From JAVBNW01 sp031551255 (GTDB taxonomy: Bacteria > Bacillota > Clostridia > Christensenellales > UBA1750): 64,000 nt of DNA. The stretch covers positions 1-64,000 of the forward strand of contig JAVBNW010000045.1 in NCBI GenBank assembly GCA_031551255.1. Direction: 5' to 3'. The notes beneath the pieces are model-generated. The model ran no database searches, was not told the origin of the DNA, and worked only from the letters and a program-made list of their open reading frames with translations. Within the stretch, counting starts at the first letter, position 1. Each line of letters opens with the position of its first letter. The translations under genes and the position numbers were made by a program. Positions 42,083 through 51,254 of the stretch are shown one piece after another.

Positions 42083-43567
42083 ATGTTTTTAGGCATCGAC
42101 ATCGGCACTTCGGCGGTGAAGGCCGCGACGTTTGACGAAAACGGGCGGGAAATTGCCGTTGCGTCGTCGCCGCTTACACTTTCCACTCCTCGCCCCGGTT
42201 GGGCGGAACAGCATCCGCAAAGCTGGTGGCGCGCGACATGCGTTGCCGTCAGGGAGATAGCGGGTGCCGTCGGCGCGGCATCGATTGATGCCGTCGGCGT
42301 TGCCGGGCAAAGCTGGGCGGCCGCGCTGGTGGATGCGCAGGGCGACGCGCTGTGCCCCACCCCCATTTGGATGGACCAGCGCGCCTTTGGCCAGGCGGCG
42401 CGCCTGCGCCAAAGCGTGGGCAAGAGCGCATTCCGCCTGAGCGGCAACCCCATTCAGCCCGGCTATACGACGCCGAAAATCGTCTGGTATCGCGACGAGG
42501 CGCCGCAAGCGCTCGCGCGTGCGAAGGCCGTGCTGCAATCCAACGGCTTTATCGTCTATCGGTTGACGGGCGAACTTACGCAGGATGTTTCGCAGGGTTA
42601 CGGCCTGCATTGCTTTGATATCGCCGCGCGCGCCTGGGATGGCGCCATGGCCCGCGCGCTGGGCGTGAACCCTGCGCTGCTTCCGCCGCTCTTTCCGTGT
42701 CACCAGGTCGTGGGCAAGGTCGATGCACGTGCGGCGCAGGAGACCGGGCTCAAACAGGGGACGCCCGTGGTGGCCGGCGGGTTGGATGCCGCCTGCGCGG
42801 CGCTGGGCGCCGGGGTGGCGCTTCCGGGGCAGACGCAGGAACAGGGCGGGCAGGCCGGCGGCATGGGGCTTTGCGTTGATCGTCCGGCCATGGACGAGCG
42901 GCTGATCCTCTCGTGCCACGTGGCGCCGGGCCTATGGCTTTTGCAGGGCGGAACGGTGGGAGGCGGGGGCGCGCTTAAGTGGTTGCGCGACGCGCTTGAC
43001 ATGCAAGGCGATGGCCGCGCGTTCGATACGCTATGCGAGGGGGCCGCGCGCGTTGCGCCGGGCAGCGGGGGCGTGGTGTTTCTTCCCTACCTTTCCGGCG
43101 AACGCTCGCCGCTATGGGATCCGGACGCGCGGGGTTGCTTCTTTGGCCTGAGCTTTGGAACCGGTAGGGACCACCTGGCGCGCGCCGTGCTCGAGGGGGT
43201 TGCGTTTTCTCTGCGCCACAACATCGAAACCGCGATGCAGGCGGGAGCGAACGTCGGCATCCTTCACGCGATGGGCGGCGCGGCGCGCTCGCACGTGTGG
43301 ACGCAGATCAAGGCGGACATCACCGCAAGGACGATCAGGGTGCCGTTGGGAGATAATGCCACGGCCCTGGGGGCGGCGATGCTCGCCGGGGTGGGCGTGG
43401 GCATGTGGCCGGATGCGCGCTCGGCGGCGGAAAGATGTGTGCGATTTGAGCGCGAGCACGAGCCTGAACCCGAGTCCTTTGCTGCCTATCAGGATGCCTA
43501 TCGTATATATCGCATGTTGTACCCAGCCCTTCGGGGCATCGGGGCAGGGGGAGGAAGCCATGGTTAA
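42083..43567 (+). CDS. xylB: FGGY carbohydrate kinase, xylulokinase-like
   Basis: A 494-residue sugar kinase. The phosphate-binding loops FLGIDIGTSAVKA (N-terminal) and the second ATPase half (VFLPYLSGERSPLWDPDARG, MGGAARSHVWTQIKADIT) match the xylulokinase branch of the FGGY family. It phosphorylates a ketopentose or related sugar in the cytoplasm. Substrate assignment within FGGY is uncertain. GGGAGG precedes the ATG. Its stop overlaps the next gene by eight bases. Confidence 0.87.
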   Translation: MFLGIDIGTSAVKAATFDENGREIAVASSPLTLSTPRPGWAEQHPQSWWRATCVAVREIAGAVGAASIDAVGVAGQSWAAALVDAQGDALCPTPIWMDQRAFGQAARLRQSVGKSAFRLSGNPIQPGYTTPKIVWYRDEAPQALARAKAVLQSNGFIVYRLTGELTQDVSQGYGLHCFDIAARAWDGAMARALGVNPALLPPLFPCHQVVGKVDARAAQETGLKQGTPVVAGGLDAACAALGAGVALPGQTQEQGGQAGGMGLCVDRPAMDERLILSCHVAPGLWLLQGGTVGGGGALKWLRDALDMQGDGRAFDTLCEGAARVAPGSGGVVFLPYLSGERSPLWDPDARGCFFGLSFGTGRDHLARAVLEGVAFSLRHNIETAMQAGANVGILHAMGGAARSHVWTQIKADITARTIRVPLGDNATALGAAMLAGVGVGMWPDARSAAERCVRFEREHEPEPESFAAYQDAYRIYRMLYPALRGIGAGGGSHG

Positions 43568-44213
43568 GGCGGTTGTTTTCGATCTGGATGATACGCTGAT
43601 TGACTGGCGCGCCGCACACGAGCGATATTGCCGCCAAATGCTTTCCGATTATGCTCCCAATCTTGCGGACGCGCAAAGGGAGGATGCCCTTTTGTGGCTG
43701 ATGCGCCTTGCCGGGGACGGCAACGTGCCGCTCTCCAGCTGGATTCCCGCCGCGAGAGAACGCCTGGGCATCGCAAAACCCTACGAGGAACTTCTTCACG
43801 AGCGCACGCGCGTATTTCCGGAATACACCCTGCCCCGGCCCGACATGCGGGAAGTGCTTGGGGAGCTGAGCGCGCGATACCCGCTTGGGCTCATTACCAA
43901 CGGCGAAGGGCGGGTGCAGCGCCGAAAGATCGCCGTGGCCGGCATCGAGTCGTTTTTTTCGAGCATATGGGTATCCGGCGAAGTGGGGATCGCCAAGCCC
44001 GACAAGCGCATCTTCATTTTGTGCATGGCTGCCATGGGCATAAGGCCCCAGGACGCGGTATATGTCGGCGACAACATCAGAAACGACGTGCGCGGCGCGC
44101 TGGCGGCCGGCATGCGGGCCGTACACTTTAAGGTTCCCGCGTACGAAAGCTGCGATGGCGCGCCTAAAATCGCGTCGCTCGGCGAGCTGCCCGCGTTGAT
44201 TAAGAGCATGTGA
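43560..44213 (+). CDS. HAD-family phosphatase
   Basis: A 217-residue haloacid-dehalogenase hydrolase. Motif I is VVFDLDDTLIDW (nucleophile Asp), motif II LGLITNGEGR, and motif III/IV are GIAKPDKRIF and YVGDNIRNDVRGA. A cap domain sits between I and II. It dephosphorylates a small phospho-metabolite, perhaps a sugar phosphate given the xylB neighbour. GGGGGAGG precedes the ATG, which lies inside xylB. Confidence 0.9.
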   Translation: MVKAVVFDLDDTLIDWRAAHERYCRQMLSDYAPNLADAQREDALLWLMRLAGDGNVPLSSWIPAARERLGIAKPYEELLHERTRVFPEYTLPRPDMREVLGELSARYPLGLITNGEGRVQRRKIAVAGIESFFSSIWVSGEVGIAKPDKRIFILCMAAMGIRPQDAVYVGDNIRNDVRGALAAGMRAVHFKVPAYESCDGAPKIASLGELPALIKSM

Positions 44214-44226
44214 GGAGGGGCTTGGC

Positions 44227-44589
44227 ATGGACGAGTTGCGCATGGGCGACATGATCGCTATGCAAAGAGAGCTATACGCAAAGCATCGGGAGACTTGGTC
44301 TCCGCTGGAGCCCAAGTACGCCAGAAACAGCCTTTTGTGGATGATCGGGGAAATCGGCGAGGTGACCCAGTTGATCAAGAAGTTGGGCGAGGATCGCATC
44401 GCCCAGGATTCTCGGGCGCGCGGCGCATTCGTCGAGGAAATGGTGGATGTGCTGATGTACTACAACGACGTCCTTATGCGCTATGGCATATCCGGCGAGG
44501 AGCTTTCCGAGGCTTATGCAAAGAAACATACAAAGAATATGGGCAGGGATTACGATGCGGAGCGCCGAAATTTTCTTACAGAGAAATAG
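44227..44589 (+). CDS. MazG-like nucleotide pyrophosphohydrolase
   Basis: A 120-residue all-helical protein with the MazG metal-binding pattern (GEIGEVTQLIKKL, then FVEEMVDVLMYYNDVLMR). Members hydrolyse dNTPs or related nucleotides to monophosphates. GAGGAGGGG precedes the ATG, 13 bases after the HAD gene. Its presence in a sugar operon is unexplained; it may be a house-cleaning enzyme. Confidence 0.85.
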   Translation: MDELRMGDMIAMQRELYAKHRETWSPLEPKYARNSLLWMIGEIGEVTQLIKKLGEDRIAQDSRARGAFVEEMVDVLMYYNDVLMRYGISGEELSEAYAKKHTKNMGRDYDAERRNFLTEK

Positions 44590-44603
44590 GCGGAGGCGAG
44601 GCC

Positions 44604-45158
44604 GTGGAATTTTTATATCACTATTATGAAAAATCCCGCGGGCCGTTTCGCAACCTTTCCGATCTCCCATCCTATCGCGCCGATGAAGTTCTTGCGCAGC
44701 TCAAAAGCGGCGGAGACAGCTTCGCATCCCAACGCGACGAGGGTTACATGGACAGGCGGCGAGAGCTCGAAGCTCTCGCCCGCAAGCGCTTTGTCGAAAA
44801 GGGCGGCTTTCCGGTGCGCAGAAACCCACATTACATGGTGGTGGGTCCGTGTAAGTGGCTGGCCAGCTGGTACAAGAACAGCGCGTTTGTGCGCATCCAT
44901 ATTTCGGAATTCGATGTAAACGCCCTTTCGTTTACTTATGGAGATATGTTTCCAACCTTCAGTGCGCGGGCAATCGATGAAAAGGAATATCGCCGTGAGA
45001 TTTACACCTATAAAGAGATCCTCGAAGTAATTCGCCGCTACGGCCTGCCGCAGATCTGGAACGAGCACGGCCGGCTTGGCCCGGAGCGTTATGTGGAGGT
45101 TCAGGTGTGGACGGACGAGCCGGCCGATCAGTTCAGGCTTGGGTTGCGCACGGAATAG
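44604..45158 (+). CDS. conserved protein of unknown function
   Basis: A 184-residue soluble protein. Distinct stretches are the opening EFLYHYYEKSRGPFRNLSDL, then KGGFPVRRNPHYMVVGPCKW, and the C-terminal AEVQVWTDEP-like strand. I recall similar uncharacterised proteins in Bacilli and Clostridia but no assigned role. GTG 44604 follows GGAGGCGAGG; ATG codons upstream are in the MazG gene's sequence and lack a ribosome site. Confidence 0.7.
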   Translation: MEFLYHYYEKSRGPFRNLSDLPSYRADEVLAQLKSGGDSFASQRDEGYMDRRRELEALARKRFVEKGGFPVRRNPHYMVVGPCKWLASWYKNSAFVRIHISEFDVNALSFTYGDMFPTFSARAIDEKEYRREIYTYKEILEVIRRYGLPQIWNEHGRLGPERYVEVQVWTDEPADQFRLGLRTE

Positions 45159-45180
45159 CGACGCTTGGCCGGGGCAGGGC

Positions 45181-45209
45181 TTGCCTCCTACGCGTTTTTT
45201 GGCTATGAT
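45181..45209 (+). promoter_or_regulatory. promoter of the GatD-like gene
   Basis: TTGCCT at 45181-45186, exactly 17 bases, TATGAT at 45204-45209; 83 bases upstream of the start codon. Confidence 0.6.
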
Positions 45210-45292
45210 GAGGTGGCGAAGACGGTGGCGGGCTTTGCTCTCGCCATGTGGATACCCTGAACATATATGTCTATCGACAGGAGGGATGCGCC

Positions 45293-46324
45293 ATGAAGGC
45301 AGCCGTGTTGCACGCGCGCGACGATCTTAGCTACGAGGAGATGCCCGATCCGCACGCGGGGCCGGACGAGCTGGTGGTGCGGGTGCGAGCTGTGGGTATC
45401 TGCGGCTCGGACGTGCCGCGGGTGCTCGGCAATGGCGCGCACTACTTTCCGATTGTGCTAGGCCACGAATTTGCCGGCGAGGTGGCGGAATGCGGCCCGG
45501 GTGTGGAGGGGTTTTCCACAGGCGAGCGCGTAGCGGGCGCGCCGCTCTTGCCCTGCTTTGCCTGCGAAGACTGTCAGCGCGGCGATTATGCGCTGTGCAG
45601 GCGCTATTCTTTCATCGGTTCCAGGCGCGACGGGGCGTTTGCCGAATATGTGGCGCTGCCTGCGCGCAATGCAGTGAAGATTGGAAACACGCCGTTTGAC
45701 CAGGGGGCGCTGACGGAACCTTCCACCGTTGCGCTGCACGGGTTGTTGCACGCGCGCCCCAGTGCCGGGGCCCGCGTGGCAGTGATCGGCTGCGGTACCA
45801 TCGGGCTCTTTGCCGGGCTGTGGGCAAGGCTACTCGGCGCGCGCAACGTAACGGCTTTTGATATCGACGGCGGGCGGACGGCGCTCGCTAGAGAGTTGTG
45901 CGCGGACGAAACCTTTCTCTCCTCCGACGCGGATTGCGCCGCGGCCGCTAAAGAGCACGGGGCTTTTGACTGCGTGATCGACGCGGTCGGCGCGGAGGCG
46001 ACGCTTAGGCTCGCGCTCGAACTTGCGGGCAATCACGCATCCATATGTTTAATCGGCACGCCGACGCGCGAAACAAGGCTCTCCGTGCGCGACATGGAAA
46101 CGCTCAACCGCAAGGAACTGTGGCTGACCGGTTCGTGGATGAGCTATTCCGCGCCGTTTCCGGGCCGCGAATGGGAATGGACGGCCAAGCGCTTTGCCGA
46201 CGGCTCGCTGCCGTTTGATGCGCGCATGATCGGCGGGCGTTTCCCGCTTGCGGAAGCGACAAAGGCATTCGACCTTTATCGAACGCCGGGGGCTGCGCAA
46301 GGGCGCATTTTGTTGATTCCTTAA
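45293..46324 (+). CDS. zinc alcohol dehydrogenase, galactitol-1-phosphate dehydrogenase-like
   Basis: A 343-residue medium-chain dehydrogenase. The catalytic zinc site is GICGSDVPRV plus LGHEFAGEV. The structural zinc cysteines are in PCFACEDCQRGDYALC. NAD-binding is AVIGCGTIGLFAG. The stretch LTGSWMSYSAPFPGREWEW is typical of GatD, which oxidises galactitol 1-phosphate to tagatose 6-phosphate. With the class II aldolase upstream, a galactitol/tagatose route is plausible, though no PTS or tagatose-6-P kinase is in the window. CAGGAGGG precedes the ATG. Confidence 0.87.
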   Translation: MKAAVLHARDDLSYEEMPDPHAGPDELVVRVRAVGICGSDVPRVLGNGAHYFPIVLGHEFAGEVAECGPGVEGFSTGERVAGAPLLPCFACEDCQRGDYALCRRYSFIGSRRDGAFAEYVALPARNAVKIGNTPFDQGALTEPSTVALHGLLHARPSAGARVAVIGCGTIGLFAGLWARLLGARNVTAFDIDGGRTALARELCADETFLSSDADCAAAAKEHGAFDCVIDAVGAEATLRLALELAGNHASICLIGTPTRETRLSVRDMETLNRKELWLTGSWMSYSAPFPGREWEWTAKRFADGSLPFDARMIGGRFPLAEATKAFDLYRTPGAAQGRILLIP

Positions 46325-46474
46325 CGGTATTGTATAGCAAGCGCTGGCGCATTGTAAATACCTATTTTTGTAAGAAAAAGACCTGGCGCGGGTTTTGATA
46401 AACTTAGCCTACATACGCTCGTTTTCCGTTTGCGCAAGCAGGTATATTCTACTAAGCGAAGAGGAGCAGCTCGC

Positions 46475-47476
46475 ATGGACAGGATCCGCCCATTTTCCAT
46501 TCCCTCGCTCAGGCTTTACTCCGGGGCGGAAATTCCCGGTATCGGCCTTGGCACCTTTGGCTCGGACAGCTATAGCGCGCGAGAGGTCGCCGATGCTGTG
46601 CGCCTGGCGGCCGACATTGGCTATCGGCACTTCGATTGCGCGGCGTGTTACGGCAATCAGAAAGAAGTCGGCCTTGCGCTAAGTGACGTGCAAAAAAACG
46701 TCGGGCGCGAGGAGCTTTTCATCACCTCAAAGCTATGGAACGATATGCATGGCTACGATAACGCCATTCTGTCCTGCGTTCAGACGATGGAGGAATTAAA
46801 GCTTGATTATCTCGACCTTTTCTTGATCCATTGGCCCTTTGCCAACTACCACCCGCCGGGCTGCCCGGAAGACTACCATAACCCCGATGCCCGCTCCTAC
46901 AGCCACGATTTATATATGCAGACGTGGCGCGCGCTCGAGGAGCTGCACACGCGCGGGCTTGTAAGGCATATAGGCACCTCGAACATGACGATCCCAAAGC
47001 TGGAAATGCTTCTTAGGGATGTGGATATCGCTCCTGCTGCCAACGAGATGGAGATGCACCCCACGTTTCAACAGACGGATTTGTTCGACTATTGCCTTTC
47101 TAACGAAATTGTACCGATCGGCTACTGCCCGCTGGGCTCTCCAAGCCGCCCCGACCGCGATAGGACCGCGCAGGATGCAAGCGACCTTACGCACCCCGTC
47201 GTGCTTGAGATCGCCCAAAGGCACGGCGCTCATCCCGCCGAAATCCTTCTGAGGTGGGCGGTAAGCCGTGGGCATATCCCGATTCCGTTTTCGGTAAAGC
47301 CCCAGCAGATGTATGCCAATCTAAAGGCGGCAACGCAGAGGCTGCCCGATGAGGATATGCGCGCACTGGAAGCCGTCGAATGCGGCAACCGCCTGATCAA
47401 GGGTCAGGTGTTCTTATGGAGGCGGGATCAGGATTGGCGCGACTTGTGGGATGAGCAGGGAGTCGTGACCAGGTGA
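46475..47476 (+). CDS. aldo/keto reductase
   Basis: A 333-residue (beta/alpha)8 NADPH-dependent carbonyl reductase. The catalytic tetrad is recognisable: Asp and Tyr in IGYRHFDCAACYGN, Lys in FITSKLWN, and His in LFLIHWPF. The coenzyme loop IPIPFSVKPQQ reads FSVK where many have GSTK. It may act on sugars or aldehydes and follows the GatD-like gene in the same direction. GAGGAG precedes the ATG. Confidence 0.9.
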   Translation: MDRIRPFSIPSLRLYSGAEIPGIGLGTFGSDSYSAREVADAVRLAADIGYRHFDCAACYGNQKEVGLALSDVQKNVGREELFITSKLWNDMHGYDNAILSCVQTMEELKLDYLDLFLIHWPFANYHPPGCPEDYHNPDARSYSHDLYMQTWRALEELHTRGLVRHIGTSNMTIPKLEMLLRDVDIAPAANEMEMHPTFQQTDLFDYCLSNEIVPIGYCPLGSPSRPDRDRTAQDASDLTHPVVLEIAQRHGAHPAEILLRWAVSRGHIPIPFSVKPQQMYANLKAATQRLPDEDMRALEAVECGNRLIKGQVFLWRRDQDWRDLWDEQGVVTR

Positions 47477-47610
47477 CATCCACGCGAAGAAATGGTTCAG
47501 AAAAGAGCGTAACATCCGATAAAGTAGATAGACGGCATGCGTCTTCATAGATGAGGCAGCCCCATTGCGTGGCGGACGCCGGTAAGAGTGCATCGCAGGG
47601 AGGCGATCGC

Positions 47611-48012
47611 ATGGTTGCTATGGTGCGCGCGTTGCCCGCCATTGCCGCGGCGGAATACGTGCGCAAAAATGAGTTGCGCTATGGGCGCGACGGGCCGCAG
47701 GCTTCACAGGCCGTACAGCCCGTCGTAAGGCGCACGGCTACGCGTAGTGGCGACGTGGTGACGGTGCATACCGGTACGGGCATGCGTCCTTTTGTAATGC
47801 GGTGGAAGAATGCGCCGCATGCCTCCGCCAGGCTCAAATGCAAAATCGCCATGCTGGAGGGAAAGATCGACCGTGCGCAGATAGAAGAAATCACGCAAGG
47901 CGAGCGCGAGCGCAAGGTCGGCGCCTATCGCGCGGAAATGGTCCGCGCCAAGGTGGAGCTGTGCCGCGCATACGCACAACAGCCCACATATTCGGTTGTG
48001 GTGGAATCCTAG
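47611..48012 (+). CDS. unknown 133-residue protein
   Basis: Preceded by AGGGAGG at the right spacing, so translated with fair confidence. The opening MVAMVRALPAIAAAEYVRKN is followed by a basic middle and a helical segment (KCKIAMLEGKIDRAQIEEIT) predicted to be a coiled coil. It has no membrane segment or known motif. About 90 bases upstream lies CCGATAAA (47516-47523), like the -10 of flagellar sigma promoters, so it might be a motility-linked gene. The call stays unknown. Confidence 0.55.
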   Translation: MVAMVRALPAIAAAEYVRKNELRYGRDGPQASQAVQPVVRRTATRSGDVVTVHTGTGMRPFVMRWKNAPHASARLKCKIAMLEGKIDRAQIEEITQGERERKVGAYRAEMVRAKVELCRAYAQQPTYSVVVES

Positions 48013-48103
48013 TCGGTTTACACTGCGCTCCTCGTCGGTTCACACTACGCTCTGAACCTCAACCATGCTGCGGCATCGTTGAGGTTCTGGCGCTCCGTGG
48101 AAC

Positions 48104-48150
48104 CTCCTCTTCCCAAAGAAACTGAGGTTTCTTTGGGATTGAGAAGAACG
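48104..48150 (+). repeat. CCCAAAGAAAC hairpin repeat, full copy
   Basis: TCCCAAAGAAAC (48111-48122) pairs perfectly with GTTTCTTTGGGA (48127-48138) around TGAG. It is flanked by CCTCCTCT on the left and TTGAGAAGAACG on the right. Related copies lie at 958-985 (minus strand) and near 57322-57356. Confidence 0.75.
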
Positions 48151-48250
48151 AAAAACGTTACCTTTGCACCTTCTTTTTCGTTCTTAATCCATAAAATCGC
48201 CCATGTCACCGCGGTGCCATGGGCGTTAATGCGTAGCGCAAACCGGCGAA

Positions 48251-48667
48251 TTAGAGGGTGCTGGTGATTTTTTCCACAAATGCCGCCGCATTGGCGAGAT
48301 CCTGATCGGAGGGCATTTTGCCGCCCAAGGAGCCTTTGCCCTGGCACACGAAGCTTTCTTCATACACAGCGATGCCGCGAGCCTCCAATGCCGCCTTCAT
48401 GGCGGCGATTACCTTGCTGCCGTCGCCCGGGCTCGTAGCATATAGCGCGGCCTTGTTCACGCGCTTCGGATCGATAATATTGATAAAGTCGAGCACTTCG
48501 CGGTTGGGTTTGCCGCCCTTGTCGCTCGAACCGATAAAAGCGCACAACAACCCCTCCGGCATATAGGAAGGGGGTAGCGGCTCGGAATTCTGGTGCATCG
48601 CCCGGGCCATTGCCGTGGCAACCGCCTGAACACACGGCTTTCCGTTAAAGTAAACTTTCGATCTCAT
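48251..48667 (-). CDS. flavodoxin-like protein
   Basis: A 138-residue protein of the flavodoxin-like fold. Its blocks (YMPEGLLCAFIGSSDKGGKP, INIIDPKRVNKAALYATSPG, ARGIAVYEESFVCQGKGSLG) match a flavodoxin-domain family in Clostridia. The FMN phosphate loop at the N-terminus is poorly preserved (KVYFNGKPCVQAVATAM), so flavin binding is uncertain. GGAGGCGAGG precedes the ATG. It stands alone. Confidence 0.72.
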   Translation of the reverse strand: MRSKVYFNGKPCVQAVATAMARAMHQNSEPLPPSYMPEGLLCAFIGSSDKGGKPNREVLDFINIIDPKRVNKAALYATSPGDGSKVIAAMKAALEARGIAVYEESFVCQGKGSLGGKMPSDQDLANAAAFVEKITSTL

Positions 48668-48889
48668 GTCCTCGCCTCCGCAACATTCTATGTGATCATG
48701 TAAATCCCATTATACACGCATTACTTTGCTATGCAACCAATTTCCGAAAAATAACACCCTTGCCGCATTCAGGCCTGAATACGGCAAAAAAAGCAGGATT
48801 TGTTGCGGCGCGCCTTAAACGATCCCCCGTAAGAATGCGCAGCTGTGATGGGCATATTACACCTTGATAAAACAGATGTCCTCCGCTGC

Positions 48890-49450
48890 CTAAACGCCAA
48901 ATACGTGAAGCAACACACTCACGCCTGCCGACGCGACGATCATGAAGATGGGGTCGATTTTCGTTTTCTTCATCAGCGCCAATACGACGGCGGCCAGCGC
49001 GAGCATCGGCCAGTCGATCATGGCGGGGAAGGGAACCCCTGCGATGATGAGCGAAGAAAGCCCGGCCGTCCACGCCGCATAGGCGATCAGCCCTACGACC
49101 ACCGGACGCACGCCGTACAGAACGCCACGCACCGCAGGCTTCTTTAATAGGCCCATAAAGAACCGCGCGATCAAAATGCAGATGATGATCGAAGGCATGA
49201 CGACGCCCAGCGTCGCCGAGCACGCGCCGAGCACGCCCGCCGTTTTCATGCCGGCGAAGGTGGCGGCGTTGACGGCGATCGGCCCGGGGGTGATTTGCGA
49301 TATGGCGACGACATCGGTGACCTCCTGCGCGGTCATCCAGCCGTGAACCACCGAAACCTCCTGCCCGATCAGCGGAAGCATCGCGTACCCTCCGCCGATG
49401 GAGAACAGGCCGATTTTAAAGAATGTAACGAACAGCTGCCAATAGATCAC
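48890..49450 (-). CDS. chromate transporter, second half-unit
   Basis: A 186-residue short-chain CHR protein with about six membrane helices and the motif FSIGGGYAMLPLIGQE near the N-terminus. It overlaps the end of the gene at 49447-50037, so the two half-units form one transporter. CHR pairs export chromate in some bacteria; other anions are possible. The native substrate is unknown here. Confidence 0.88.
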   Translation of the reverse strand: MIYWQLFVTFFKIGLFSIGGGYAMLPLIGQEVSVVHGWMTAQEVTDVVAISQITPGPIAVNAATFAGMKTAGVLGACSATLGVVMPSIIICILIARFFMGLLKKPAVRGVLYGVRPVVVGLIAYAAWTAGLSSLIIAGVPFPAMIDWPMLALAAVVLALMKKTKIDPIFMIVASAGVSVLLHVFGV

Positions 49451-50037
49451 GGCGTTTCCTCCTTCGCGGGCTTCTTAACGAAGCGATCGAATAGGAAGCC
49501 GAGCAACCCGCCCGCCAGGATGATCAGGATGGCGCTTATCTGGGGCAAGAAGATGGAAATCGCCAGTGCGCCCAGCATGAGGCACCACTGAAACACGTCT
49601 TTCGCGGCCTCCTTGCGCATCCTGAGCACCGCGGAGAGGATGAGGGCGACCACGCCCGCGCGCACGCCGCGCATGGCGGCCTGCACCCATTCGTTGTCGA
49701 TGAACTGCCGGTAGATTAAGGTTACGATGGATAAAATGATCAAAGAGGGCAAGGTAACTCCCAGCGCCGCGCACAGCCCTCCGGCAAGGCCGGCCACCTT
49801 ATAGCCGATCATCACCGAGGAGTTGATGGCGATAACGCCGGGCACCGACTGGGCGATAGCGAAGATATCCAGGATATCCTCGTTTTCAACCCAGTGGTTT
49901 TTGTCGACAAACTCGCGCTGCATCAGCGGGATCATCGCGTATCCTCCGCCAAAGGTAAACGCGCCGAGCTTAAACGTGGTTAGGAAGATGCGCAGCAGTT
50001 TTGCCGTGCGGGATGTTGGCTTGGGCACATTGCTCAC
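49447..50037 (-). CDS. chromate transporter, first half-unit
   Basis: A 196-residue short-chain CHR protein (FKLGAFTFGGGYAMIPLMQR, ENEDILDIFAIAQSVPGVIA). It overlaps the second half-unit by four bases (ATGA). The GTG start at 50037 follows AGGAGG at a somewhat long spacing; GTG 50028 is an alternative. Confidence 0.88.
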   Translation of the reverse strand: MSNVPKPTSRTAKLLRIFLTTFKLGAFTFGGGYAMIPLMQREFVDKNHWVENEDILDIFAIAQSVPGVIAINSSVMIGYKVAGLAGGLCAALGVTLPSLIILSIVTLIYRQFIDNEWVQAAMRGVRAGVVALILSAVLRMRKEAAKDVFQWCLMLGALAISIFLPQISAILIILAGGLLGFLFDRFVKKPAKEETP

Positions 50038-50081
50038 GTCGTACTATACCTCCTGCTTGAAAGTATCGCTGGGGAGGGGGC

Positions 50082-51113
50082 CTATGGTTTGAAGTAGATT
50101 CGGCGAAAGAAATTGTACGCGACGACGCCGTGGATTTGATGATCCCCCTTGAAGCGATCGACCGAGAAAGAGGAAATCGCCTCTTGTGCGGCATACACCT
50201 TGCTGACGATTGCCTGTGCCTCGAGCACGGAAGCGAGCGGGAAGATCGGGTCGGATTCGCCCGCCTCCCATATCATGGGGCGCGGCGCGACGGAGGCGAG
50301 CACATCGGGAAGCTCGACCGCCCCGAGCAAGCCGGGCTGGTAGTTATCGATGCAGTGATGCACCGCCATAATCGAGCCCCGGTATGTATTGGCAAAGCCG
50401 GAGATGCAGCATGCGCGAATCCTCTCATCCAGCGCGGTCGCGTAGGCGCACACAAGGCCTCCCCCTGAAATGCCCATGGCCATGGGTTTAAGTTGATATC
50501 CCAGCGCGGCAAAGACATCGATGCATCGGCGCGCTTGTTGGACTCGCACGCCTGCCATGGTGCGCCCCACGGTTAGCAGCATCGCCGAGAGGGTATGGCA
50601 GGAGATTGCGTTGGGGTTGTCGGGATTGTCGTCCCGTTCGAGCCTGAGCCGGCCAAACCCCAACAGTTCCGGGGCGATCACCACGAAGCCCTCGCGGCAT
50701 AGACGCACGGCAAACGAGCGCTGGTATTCCGTCAGCTCGTCGATGATCGGCTCGCCCTCTTCGTTGAGCCCCACGATTGCATCCACGCCGTAGCCGTGAC
50801 CGTGCAGCGCAATGACGACCGGCGTGCGTTCGTCGGCTCCCTTGGGCGTGAGCAGGTATGCGGGCGTGCGCAGGCCTTCTTCGCTGGTGTAGGCCATCAG
50901 CTCGCGCGTATAGCCGTTCATATCCACCGCCGCGCCGCGCTCGATATTCAGCGGCATTTTTTCGGGTTCGCCTCCAAGGCATGCGAGAAGATCCGCGCGC
51001 AGCCCTGCGCGCCATTCATCCCAGCCTATTTCCTTGTTGAGCGCATTCTCAACGCTGTTGCGAGCCTTTGTGCTGTCGAGCATGAACTGATAGTATACAT
51101 CCGCCGGTTTCAT
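50082..51113 (-). CDS. alpha/beta hydrolase, acetyl-xylan-esterase/dienelactone-hydrolase type
   Basis: A 343-residue cytoplasmic esterase. The nucleophile elbow is GISGGG (Ser in MAMGISGGGLVCAYA) and the oxyanion loop ALHGHGYG. The acid is near EAGESDPIFPL and the catalytic His near FKGDHQIHG. The family removes acyl groups from sugars or similar esters. GAGGAGG precedes the ATG. There is no obvious operon partner. Confidence 0.83.
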   Translation of the reverse strand: MKPADVYYQFMLDSTKARNSVENALNKEIGWDEWRAGLRADLLACLGGEPEKMPLNIERGAAVDMNGYTRELMAYTSEEGLRTPAYLLTPKGADERTPVVIALHGHGYGVDAIVGLNEEGEPIIDELTEYQRSFAVRLCREGFVVIAPELLGFGRLRLERDDNPDNPNAISCHTLSAMLLTVGRTMAGVRVQQARRCIDVFAALGYQLKPMAMGISGGGLVCAYATALDERIRACCISGFANTYRGSIMAVHHCIDNYQPGLLGAVELPDVLASVAPRPMIWEAGESDPIFPLASVLEAQAIVSKVYAAQEAISSFSVDRFKGDHQIHGVVAYNFFRRIYFKP

Positions 51114-51254
51114 ATGGTTGCCTCCTCTGCGTTGTGATGGTGGTTGGGAACGATCCTTTCATCCATAAGAGCTCAAAGGGAAGTCGCCAAGGAGTGGTAC
51201 GGCGCTTGAAGAAACCCTCAGGCCCCTCCGGACACCGGAGCCGCATCCCGCTTT

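Noticed and set aside
47551..47610. Longer start for the unknown protein at 47611
   Set aside because: Only ATG 47611 has a correctly spaced AGGGAGG.
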